From assembly GCF_001639065.2 (NCBI RefSeq), contig NZ_LQXO02000034.1:96160-160159 (forward strand): 64,000 nucleotides of DNA. Reading direction: 5' to 3'. A program made the translations under genes and the position numbers. The notes beneath the pieces were generated by a model. It ran no database searches. It was given only the letters and a program-made list of their open reading frames with translations, and was not told the origin of the DNA. Origin of the DNA: Vibrio barjaei. Lineage in GTDB: Bacteria; Pseudomonadota; Gammaproteobacteria; Enterobacterales; Vibrionaceae. Below are positions 25,993-33,608 of this stretch, piece by piece (the stretch's first letter is position 1; each line of letters begins with the position of its first letter).

Positions 25993-27639
25993 ATGAAACG
26001 AGAAAATCTAGATATCCGATTCCACCCCATAAATTGGTTTATGAATGGGACATTACTCAGCGCTATCGTGCGGTCAGTTTTTGTGAGCCTATTATTGGTT
26101 ATTGCTGAAGCACTAGTAAGAGCCCATTATGATATTGTTCCAATAGGCGAACCTTACAATATCCCTTTGTTTGTTCTTATATTCGGTTTACTAATTAGCT
26201 ACTCACGCTCCTGGTTTGCTGCAAGCATTTTAGGTGGATTCTTATTTTTATCTTATGCAATTCAGCTATTTAGCATCTCTAACTATGGTTATTTCATAAC
26301 GCCAATAAAGCTGTGGTTGTTATTCGAGAAATTTCTGGAAGTACTAATATCTGGAAAAGATGCGGCTAAAACGATGGGGGTAACATTCTTCGCTATCTTT
26401 CTAGTCTTTTCGGGACTCGTTTTGTTATTTATGGGTCGTAAAAATATCCAAAATAAGAAACGCTGGGTAAGTATCATTGCAGTTGCTATCGTCCTTTTTT
26501 ATCCCGTTCGACAGAGCATTAACCAATCTAACACTCTCGGTAGATTGCCAGTTATGTACCACTCCACTATAAAGAGCTCATTTTACACTTGGGGGTATTT
26601 CGCCGCCCGAGTGGTGCCAGAAGAAGTTTTTGGACTTTCTAGAGTAAAACCGTTTAAAAGCGAAGCACCGTCCTATGTTTCAAGCGGCAGCGCTCATAAT
26701 ATAGTCGTTATTATGGGCGAAAGTCTATCATCCGAATACATGAGCGTTTACGGCTATTCGGAACCTACAACACCATGGCTTGAAGAACAATCGAAGCAAA
26801 CTAATCGCTTCATTGCAGAAGGTTACTCTGGAGGGCTCTTTACCGACGTTAGCCTGCCATTTTTCTTTAATGCTATAGCCAAACCGAATGGTGTGAAACA
26901 AATTGGTAGCGGCGATACCAACATCTTCCGTCTAGCAAAAGAAAATGGTTACCACACTCACTTCTATTCTACACAGGCAAATTATGGCTTAAGTTTAATG
27001 TCTTTACTTGGTAGAGGTTGGATCGATCATTATGATGACTCTTACAGCATAACGAGCAACAGTTATAAAGGGGTACTGGACGACGAATTATTGAATTGGT
27101 TAGATGGTGTGGACCTAAATGAAAAGAACCTCATTATTCTTCATCAAACGGGTTCACATATGCCATATGCAGAGAGAACGCCAGACAGCTACAAGCCTTT
27201 TGGATCTGATACTGACTATGCAGAATATATGAATAGTGTTCATTATACAGACGATCTGATTAAACAAATTCAAACTCGCCTAGAGCAAAAGGCTCCCGAA
27301 GATTGGGTACTTATCATGACATCAGATCATGGTCAGTACGTGACTAAGAGCACTGCTGGTCACGGAAACTTTAACCACGAGTCTAATTACAAAGTTCCAA
27401 TCTACATTTCCTCAGATAAAAAGAGCAATATTGACTTGGCTGAAGTAACCTTAGCCAAATGCGATAGAGTCTTTCAGATTCAACTTTCTTACTATCTAAC
27501 TGAGATGATAGGTTATAGCTATCCAGCCCCTCCGAGCTGTTCAAAAGGTTACGTTGCAGGTTCTCGTTTGACTGGCGATAACGGCTTCCTTAGAGTTGAC
27601 AACAAAGGCGAGGAAGAATCAAAAATCGTGTTTGAGTAA
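25993..27639 (+). CDS. Phosphoethanolamine transferase-like sulfatase-fold protein (EptA/CptA family)
   Basis: A 548-residue inner-membrane protein. Five N-terminal membrane segments (about residues 20-170) precede a periplasmic alkaline-phosphatase-type domain. Catalytic features are VVIMGESLSSEYMSVYGY with the metal ligand Glu243 and GYSEPTTP with the nucleophile candidate Thr259, then HQTGSHMPY and TSDHGQY. These match enzymes that move phosphoethanolamine from phosphatidylethanolamine to lipid A or core. Whether it modifies lipid A (polymyxin resistance) or the core heptose cannot be decided; the short GxxPTTP form is closer to CptA/YhbX-like proteins. It has its own 230-bp upstream region and terminator. 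Confidence 0.83.
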   Translation: MKRENLDIRFHPINWFMNGTLLSAIVRSVFVSLLLVIAEALVRAHYDIVPIGEPYNIPLFVLIFGLLISYSRSWFAASILGGFLFLSYAIQLFSISNYGYFITPIKLWLLFEKFLEVLISGKDAAKTMGVTFFAIFLVFSGLVLLFMGRKNIQNKKRWVSIIAVAIVLFYPVRQSINQSNTLGRLPVMYHSTIKSSFYTWGYFAARVVPEEVFGLSRVKPFKSEAPSYVSSGSAHNIVVIMGESLSSEYMSVYGYSEPTTPWLEEQSKQTNRFIAEGYSGGLFTDVSLPFFFNAIAKPNGVKQIGSGDTNIFRLAKENGYHTHFYSTQANYGLSLMSLLGRGWIDHYDDSYSITSNSYKGVLDDELLNWLDGVDLNEKNLIILHQTGSHMPYAERTPDSYKPFGSDTDYAEYMNSVHYTDDLIKQIQTRLEQKAPEDWVLIMTSDHGQYVTKSTAGHGNFNHESNYKVPIYISSDKKSNIDLAEVTLAKCDRVFQIQLSYYLTEMIGYSYPAPPSCSKGYVAGSRLTGDNGFLRVDNKGEEESKIVFE

Positions 27640-27672
27640 ACACCATCGAACCAACACATTATTTAATTAACA

Positions 27673-27699
27673 AAGCAGGCGTAATTGCCTGCTTTTTTT
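27673..27699 (+). terminator. Intrinsic terminator after the phosphoethanolamine transferase-like gene
   Basis: AAGCAGGC (27673-27680), loop GTAATT, GCCTGCTT, then a T-run. Confidence 0.93.
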
Positions 27700-27721
27700 G
27701 CTAACTATGCTTGAAGAGTAA

Positions 27722-29092
27722 TTATAACAACACCAAATACGCCATAAACACCACAGACAACACATAAATCACAGGATGCACCTGTTTCCCTTTCCCTGCC
27801 ACAACCATACTAAATGCATAACTGATAAAGCCCATCGCCATACCGTTTGCTGGTGAGAAGCTTAATACGGTAAACATAATGGTGAAAAAGGCAGCGATGC
27901 GAGACTCTTTCTTTTCCCATTTAATATCGCCTAAGCGACCAATCATATAGATACCAACCACGACCATAGCTGGCGCTACCATTGCCGCAGAGAATAACGA
28001 GAACAACGGGTATAGGAAGAGTGATAACAGGAACAGACCCGCTACAACAACTGCCGCTAAGCCAGTTTTTGCACCTTGCGATGAGGCAATACCAGACTCT
28101 GAGAATGCCGTGACTGATGTGGTACCAAACATTGAACCCATTACTGTACCACCTGCATCAGCAATTAGCGCTGAGCGTGCATTAGGCACCTTACCGTCTT
28201 TATCAATGATGCCCGCATCACGACCTACCCCTACGATAGTACTGAGTCCATCGAAGAAATCGACAATCAAAAAGATGATCATAATAAACAGCAGATCAAA
28301 CATCTTTTCTGCGGTAATTCCTGAGAAATCAAAGATGGCACCAAAGCTGCTCGCCATGCTTGGTGGCATTGCCACGAGTTGCTCTGGGATCGGTGCATTG
28401 TTGGTTCCCATAAAGGTATCAGCTAGAATCGTAAGCACGATGGCGGACACAAAAGAGATAAATGTCGCCAACTTAATATCGCGAACCATACAGCCTAATG
28501 CGATAAAGATACTGATATACGCGATGATGACTTTCGGATCAGAAATATCGCCCATACTGACGAGAATAATTGGGTTAGATATGATAATGCCCGCATTCTT
28601 GAGGCCAAGAAACGCAATAAACAAACCAAGAGAAACGGTAATAGCGAGTTTCAAATCTTCTGGAATCGACTCAATCATTGCTTTGCGTATTTTAGTTAGC
28701 GATAAAATGAGATAGATAACGCCCGAGAAGAAGATGCCAAGCAGCGCTTCATGCCAAACCAATGCCACTGAACCACTGAGCAACATACCTTTAAAGAAAC
28801 CGTTCATGCTCATGCCGGGGGCAAGCATCACTGGGTAGTTACCGAAAATACCCATGATTAGCGTAGCGAAGGCCGCAGCCAAAGCCGTTGCCGTAAATAC
28901 AGCGCCACGCTCCATTCCAGGTATATCACCCAAAATGGCTGGGTTTACCGCCAAAATGTAGCTCATAGCAAGGAAAGTGATAAAGCCAGCGTATACTTCG
29001 GTACCGATAGTGGACTTACGCTCACTCACTTTGAAGGTGGATTCGATGATAGAAGGGCTAGCTTGGCGTTGCCCGGTTAATTCTGCACTCAC
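27722..29092 (-). CDS. NCS2/AzgA-type purine permease
   Basis: A 456-residue polytopic symporter of the AzgA-like branch (E. coli PurP/GhxP/YicO relatives) that imports adenine or guanine/hypoxanthine. Diagnostic segments are LAPGMSMNGFF near residues 92-102, DFFDGLSTIVGVG and FGTTSVTAFSESGIASSQGA. It starts with GTG behind AGGT. Two PurR-box matches upstream support a purine substrate, with repression when purines are plentiful. Which base it prefers is not visible. Confidence 0.92.
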   Translation of the reverse strand: MSAELTGQRQASPSIIESTFKVSERKSTIGTEVYAGFITFLAMSYILAVNPAILGDIPGMERGAVFTATALAAAFATLIMGIFGNYPVMLAPGMSMNGFFKGMLLSGSVALVWHEALLGIFFSGVIYLILSLTKIRKAMIESIPEDLKLAITVSLGLFIAFLGLKNAGIIISNPIILVSMGDISDPKVIIAYISIFIALGCMVRDIKLATFISFVSAIVLTILADTFMGTNNAPIPEQLVAMPPSMASSFGAIFDFSGITAEKMFDLLFIMIIFLIVDFFDGLSTIVGVGRDAGIIDKDGKVPNARSALIADAGGTVMGSMFGTTSVTAFSESGIASSQGAKTGLAAVVVAGLFLLSLFLYPLFSLFSAAMVAPAMVVVGIYMIGRLGDIKWEKKESRIAAFFTIMFTVLSFSPANGMAMGFISYAFSMVVAGKGKQVHPVIYVLSVVFMAYLVLL

Positions 29093-29120
29093 AGTAGGAC
29101 CTATAGCGATAAAATGGGGG

Positions 29121-29136
29121 ACGCAAACGTATGCGC
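29121..29136 (-). promoter_or_regulatory. PurR operator, proximal
   Basis: ACGCAAACGTATGCGC differs little from the PurR consensus ACGCAAACGTTTNCNT. It lies about 30 bp upstream of the permease start and just downstream of the proposed promoter, a position suited to repression. Confidence 0.82.
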
Positions 29137-29155
29137 GATGAAAATATTGGCGCGA

Positions 29156-29183
29156 ATTCTAATCAGACTCAGGAATAAATCAA
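29156..29183 (-). promoter_or_regulatory. Candidate sigma-70 promoter of the purine permease
   Basis: On the minus strand TTGATT (29183-29178), a 16-base spacer, then TAGAAT (29161-29156). It lies between the two PurR boxes. Confidence 0.6.
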
Positions 29184-29232
29184 TGCTTTTGTGAGTTATT
29201 TTTATCTCTTTAAAAACAAGGTGTTGATATTT

Positions 29233-29248
29233 AAGCAAACGTTTGCCC
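29233..29248 (-). promoter_or_regulatory. PurR operator, distal
   Basis: AAGCAAACGTTTGCCC contains the perfect palindrome GCAAACGTTTGC, the core of the PurR box. It is about 140 bp upstream of the permease start and about 100 bp from the proximal box. Confidence 0.8.
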
Positions 29249-29479
29249 GCCAATCAAAAAGCACAGCATGCTTCTGCGATGTTATGCTCCCTTTTTAAAT
29301 GCAGCCGCTCGTTACCTGAGCACTCACCGGATGACTTGTCGAGCTCCTAGTAAACATGATACTCTTCGCCTCCATTTTTCTGGCCGATTTTTAAACGTTT
29401 TGGTCAGTGAACGTATAGAATAGAAGTATCAAAGAACGATATTCTCTACCCCTTCAACCCAAGATGTGGACTCTGAAAA

Positions 29480-30106
29480 ATGATAGGTAAAGGTACGCTT
29501 TATATCGTGTCAGCACCAAGCGGCGCTGGTAAATCGAGCTTAATTTCAGCAATGTTGGAAAAAAACCCGACATACGCAATGAAAGTATCAGTGTCTCACA
29601 CGACTCGTGGTATACGTCCTGGTGAAGAAGATGGCGTTCATTATCACTTTGTTGAGAAAACCGATTTTGAATCGTTGATCGAGCAAGGTGCGTTTTTGGA
29701 ATACGCCGAAGTCTTCGGAAACTATTACGGTACCTCTCGTCTATGGATTGAAGAGACACTAGAAAAAGGCATCGATGTATTCTTGGATATCGACTGGCAA
29801 GGTGCTCGTCAAATCCGTGAACAAATGCCAGAAGCGAAAAGTGTCTTTATTTTGCCACCATCTAACAGTGAGTTAGAGCGTCGCTTGAACGTACGTGGCC
29901 AAGACAGTGATGAAGTGATCGCCAAACGCATGAGCGAAGCGAAGTCAGAAATGTCTCACTACAATGAATACGACTACGTCATTGTCAACGACGACTTCGA
30001 CGGCGCACTTGTCGATTTTAAAGCTATTTTGCGTGCTGAGCGTCTTAAACAAGACAAACAAGCGGTGAAATACAAAGGTATGTTGGACGCCCTACTCGCC
30101 GAGTAA
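29480..30106 (+). CDS. gmk: Guanylate kinase
   Basis: Phosphorylates GMP to GDP with ATP. The 208-residue protein has the P-loop APSGAGKSS near residues 12-20, the GMP-binding VSHTTRGIRPGEEDGVHYHF and GNYYGTSRLW segments, and DIDWQGARQI. It heads the conserved gmk-rpoZ-spoT-trmH-recG group, which joins guanine nucleotide supply with ppGpp metabolism. Confidence 0.98.
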   Translation: MIGKGTLYIVSAPSGAGKSSLISAMLEKNPTYAMKVSVSHTTRGIRPGEEDGVHYHFVEKTDFESLIEQGAFLEYAEVFGNYYGTSRLWIEETLEKGIDVFLDIDWQGARQIREQMPEAKSVFILPPSNSELERRLNVRGQDSDEVIAKRMSEAKSEMSHYNEYDYVIVNDDFDGALVDFKAILRAERLKQDKQAVKYKGMLDALLAE

Positions 30107-30283
30107 GGTGGTTTTAACCACTTCCTTGCAAAGTGAGGCTCGAAATAGGGCCTCACCCTAAGCAAATAATGCAATAAACCAGAAGTAACAGTAGCTAATA
30201 GGATCATTTGTGATCTAGAATCTAAACGTAATAGCCTGTATACTTTCTCGTCATCAAAAATTTAGTTAACTATTGGAGTTCTT

Positions 30284-30556
30284 ATGGCACGCGTAACTGT
30301 TCAAGACGCTGTTGAAAAAGTTGGTAACCGTTTCGACCTAGTTCTTATTTCGGCTCGCCGCGCACGTCAGATGCAAATCGGTGGTAAAGATGCATTAGTG
30401 CCAGAAGAAAATGATAAGCCAACGGTTATCGCACTTCGCGAAATCGAAGAAGGCTTGATCACTAAAGAAGTACTAGATGCACGTGAACGTCAAGAGCAGC
30501 AAGAGCAAGAAGCTGCAGAACTAGCGGCAGTAAGCAGCATTGCTCACACCCGTTAA
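30284..30556 (+). CDS. rpoZ: RNA polymerase omega subunit
   Basis: A 90-residue omega subunit, which assists assembly of beta-prime and forms part of one ppGpp site on RNA polymerase. The N-terminus MARVTVQDAVEKVGNRFDL and the RRARQMQ segment are typical. GGAG lies seven bases before the ATG. spoT starts 45 bases after its stop, and the glutamine/glutamate-rich tail is usual for the family. Confidence 0.98.
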   Translation: MARVTVQDAVEKVGNRFDLVLISARRARQMQIGGKDALVPEENDKPTVIALREIEEGLITKEVLDARERQEQQEQEAAELAAVSSIAHTR

Positions 30557-30601
30557 TTTCTAGTACCTAATCAGAGTTCCATCGACTTTCGGGCCTAAAA
30601 T

Positions 30602-32719
30602 TTGTACCTATTCGATAGCCTTAAAGACGTTGCCCAAGAATACCTAACAGAGCCTCAAATTGAGGCTCTGCGTCAATCTTATGTGGTAGCAAGAGATGCC
30701 CATGAAGGGCAGACCCGCTCTAGCGGTGAACCATACATCATCCACCCAGTTGCTGTAGCTCGTATCCTCGCGGAAATGCGTCTGGATATTGAAACGCTAC
30801 AAGCGGCACTGTTGCATGATGTTATTGAAGATACGGAAGTCACCAAAGAAGAGCTAGAAGAACAATTCGGTACGACGGTGGCGGAACTCGTCGACGGCGT
30901 ATCTAAGCTCGATAAGCTTAAATTCCGCGATCGTAAAGAAGCCCAAGCAGAGAACTTCCGTAAAATGGTTCTCGCTATGGTGCAGGACATTCGCGTTATC
31001 CTTATTAAGCTGAGTGACCGTACCCACAACATGCGCACGCTTGGGGCTCTTCGTCCTGACAAGAAGCGTCGCATTGCTCGTGAAACCCTTGAAATCTATG
31101 CGCCACTTGCGCACCGATTAGGTATTCACAACATCAAAACCGAGCTTGAAGAGCTTGGCTTTGAAGCGCTTTACCCAAACCGTTATCGCGTACTAAAAGA
31201 AGTAGTGAAATCGGCACGTGGTAATCGTAAAGAGATGATTCAGCGAATCCATAGCGAGATTGAAGGACGACTGAATGAAGTTGGCCTCAACGTTCGCGTA
31301 TTGGGACGTGAGAAAAACCTCTTCTCTATCTACAACAAGATGAAAACCAAAGAGCAGCGATTCCATACCATCATGGATATCTATGCTTTCCGCGTCATCG
31401 TAGATACTGCAGACACTTGTTATAGAGTTCTTGGTCAAGTCCACAGCCTGTATAAGCCACGTCCTGGTCGCATGAAAGATTACATTGCGGTACCAAAAGC
31501 GAACGGTTATCAATCCTTACACACCTCAATGGTGGGCCCTCACGGTGTTCCAGTAGAAGTACAAATTCGTACTGAAGACATGGATCAAATGGCGGATAAA
31601 GGTGTAGCAGCACACTGGGCATACAAGGGTAATGGCGACCGTACTGGCACCACTGCACAAATTAAAGCGCAGCGCTGGATGCAAAGCCTACTTGAGCTAC
31701 AACAAAGTGCTGGTAACTCCTTTGAATTCATTGAAAACGTAAAATCGGATCTGTTCCCAGACGAAATTTACGTGTTCACACCAAAAGGTCGTATCGTTGA
31801 ACTGCCGCTTGGCGCAACCGCAGTAGACTTTGCTTACGCCGTCCATACCGATGTGGGTAACACCTGTGTGGGTGCGCGAGTGGATCGTAATCCATATCCA
31901 CTTAGCAAGGCACTGAAAAACGGCCAAACCGTCGAAATCATCAGCGCCCCAGGGGCAAGACCTAATGCTGCATGGCTTAACTATGTGGTGACTTCACGTG
32001 CCCGCACTAAGATCCGTCAGGTTCTGAAGACAATGCGCCGTGAAGAATCTGTAGTTTTAGGACGCCGCCTGCTGAACCATGCTCTAGGCCGTCACTCTGT
32101 TGATACTATCTACCCAGAAAACATCAACGAAGTGCTGACCGATCTCAAACTGGGCAGCATTGATGACCTGCTAGCCGCTATTGGTCTTGGTGAGTTGATG
32201 AGTATCGTTATTGCTCGTCGTCTACTTGGCGATACCGATGAACTGACACAAACCAGTTCAGTGCCAACGTCGGGTAAACGCTTACCGATCCGTGGTGCAG
32301 AAGGTATCTTGCTGACATTTGCGAACTGCTGTCACCCTATTCCAGATGATCACATCATCGCACACGTTTCTCCGGGCCGCGGCTTGGTGGTACACAGAGA
32401 AACTTGCCCGAACGTTCGTGGTCACCAGAAAGAGCCAGATAAGTACATGGCGGTTGAATGGAGTGACGATTACGAGCAAGAGTTTACTGCTGAGCTAAAA
32501 GTTGACCTGCAGAATCACCAAGGCGCGCTCGCAGAGCTGACCAACGTGATTGCTAAGACGGGCTCAAATATTCACGGTATCTCTACAGAAGAACGCGATG
32601 GCCGTTTGTACACCGTCACTGTACTGCTGACGACCAAAGATCGTGTTCACCTAGCTGGTATTATGAAGCGCATTCGCGTGATGCCACATGCACTGCGTGT
32701 TAGACGTCGTAAGAACTAG
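30602..32719 (+). CDS. spoT: Bifunctional ppGpp hydrolase/synthetase
   Basis: Hydrolyses and weakly makes (p)ppGpp. The 705-residue protein shows the HD hydrolase with His72-Asp73 in LLHDVIEDTE, the synthetase region with YHTIMDIYAFRVI-type sequence (FHTIMDIYAFRVIV), a TGS domain with VFTPKGRIVELPLGATAVDF, a cysteine-containing ANCCHPIP segment, and a C-terminal ACT domain. Similarity to E. coli SpoT is high along its length. It starts with TTG (MYLFDSL) and only a weak ribosome site, suggesting low initiation. A terminator-like hairpin follows. Confidence 0.97.
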   Translation: MYLFDSLKDVAQEYLTEPQIEALRQSYVVARDAHEGQTRSSGEPYIIHPVAVARILAEMRLDIETLQAALLHDVIEDTEVTKEELEEQFGTTVAELVDGVSKLDKLKFRDRKEAQAENFRKMVLAMVQDIRVILIKLSDRTHNMRTLGALRPDKKRRIARETLEIYAPLAHRLGIHNIKTELEELGFEALYPNRYRVLKEVVKSARGNRKEMIQRIHSEIEGRLNEVGLNVRVLGREKNLFSIYNKMKTKEQRFHTIMDIYAFRVIVDTADTCYRVLGQVHSLYKPRPGRMKDYIAVPKANGYQSLHTSMVGPHGVPVEVQIRTEDMDQMADKGVAAHWAYKGNGDRTGTTAQIKAQRWMQSLLELQQSAGNSFEFIENVKSDLFPDEIYVFTPKGRIVELPLGATAVDFAYAVHTDVGNTCVGARVDRNPYPLSKALKNGQTVEIISAPGARPNAAWLNYVVTSRARTKIRQVLKTMRREESVVLGRRLLNHALGRHSVDTIYPENINEVLTDLKLGSIDDLLAAIGLGELMSIVIARRLLGDTDELTQTSSVPTSGKRLPIRGAEGILLTFANCCHPIPDDHIIAHVSPGRGLVVHRETCPNVRGHQKEPDKYMAVEWSDDYEQEFTAELKVDLQNHQGALAELTNVIAKTGSNIHGISTEERDGRLYTVTVLLTTKDRVHLAGIMKRIRVMPHALRVRRRKN

Positions 32720-32738
32720 CACAACTGCTTGATCTAAT

Positions 32739-32768
32739 ACGGGTTCGATAATTATCGAGCCCGTTTTA
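32739..32768 (+). terminator. Hairpin terminator between spoT and trmH
   Basis: ACGGGTTCGAT-AATT-ATCGAGCCCGT forms an 11-bp stem with one T-G pair, then TTTTATTT. It ends just before the trmH ribosome site. Confidence 0.82.
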
Positions 32769-32782
32769 TTTGGAACCTATTG

Positions 32783-33469
32783 ATGAACTTAGAACGCTAC
32801 ACTCGTATCCAAGAAGTGCTTAAGGCACGCCAACCTGACCTGACTTTACTGCTAGAACAAGTCCATAAGCCCAATAATGTCTCAGCGGTCATTCGTACTG
32901 CCGATGCTGCTGGGGTGCATAAGGTTCATGCTGTTTGGCCGGATGAGAAAATGCGCACTTTAAGTCACACCTCCGCTGGCGCTAGAAACTGGGTTGAGGT
33001 TGAAACTCACGATACTGTGGCTGATGCCGTTCTCACGTTAAAATCTCAAGGTATGCAGGTACTGGCCACTAACCTTTCCGAAAATGCTGTCGACTTTCGT
33101 GATATCGACTACACCAAGCCAACCGCGATTATTCTTGGTGGTGAGAAGCACGGTATCACTCAAGATGCGCTCACCGAAGCGGATCAAGACATCATTATCC
33201 CTATGGTAGGCATGGTGCAGTCCTTAAACGTTTCAGTCGCCAGTGCACTGATTTTGTTTGAAGCTCAAAGACAGCGCCAGAATGCCGGCCTGTACGATCG
33301 CGATGTCAGTGCTCTGCCCGAAGAAACAATCCATCGAATCCTATTCGAACGCGGCCACCCCGTACTAGCGAAAGTTGCCAAGAAAAAACGCCTCCCTTAT
33401 CCACCACTCGATGACCAAGGCCAAATTGTGGCGACAGAAGAGTGGTGGCAGGAAATGCAGAAAAAATAG
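32783..33469 (+). CDS. trmH: tRNA (guanosine-18-2'-O)-methyltransferase
   Basis: A SPOUT-class methyltransferase that methylates the 2'-OH of G18 in tRNA (formerly spoU). The 228-residue protein has EQVHKPNNVSAVIRTADA (motif 1), the knot segments ILGGEKHGIT and PMVGMVQSLNVSVASALI. The ATG at 32783 follows an in-frame TTG that I reject because family members start MN. It lies in the conserved spoT-trmH-recG order. Confidence 0.97.
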   Translation: MNLERYTRIQEVLKARQPDLTLLLEQVHKPNNVSAVIRTADAAGVHKVHAVWPDEKMRTLSHTSAGARNWVEVETHDTVADAVLTLKSQGMQVLATNLSENAVDFRDIDYTKPTAIILGGEKHGITQDALTEADQDIIIPMVGMVQSLNVSVASALILFEAQRQRQNAGLYDRDVSALPEETIHRILFERGHPVLAKVAKKKRLPYPPLDDQGQIVATEEWWQEMQKK

Positions 33470-33544
33470 AACTGAGTATGGTTTAAGGCTGGTTTTATAG
33501 TTCCTTTGAAGCGCTTCGGCAATCACACACCAGACCTCGCTAAA

Positions 33545-33564
33545 AACTGTACAAAAAGACAGTA
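33545..33564 (+). promoter_or_regulatory. Candidate LexA (SOS) box upstream of recG
   Basis: CTGT-N8-ACAG with an AT-rich spacer (CTGTACAAAAAGACAG, 33547-33562) and flanking AA/TA, matching the gammaproteobacterial LexA pattern CTGTN8ACAG. It ends about 45 bp before the recG start. Function is not proven by sequence. Confidence 0.66.
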
Positions 33565-33608
33565 AAATGCTTGAATATCTGCATATAACATTTTGATGGA
33601 TGGTAAAT

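Larger units (their letters stand above)
29093..29479. other. Intergenic region between the purine permease and gmk
   Basis: A 387-bp divergent gap. The half near the permease holds two PurR boxes and a candidate promoter. In the gmk half (29280-29479) I see no confident promoter, terminator or structured RNA. Confidence 0.6.
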
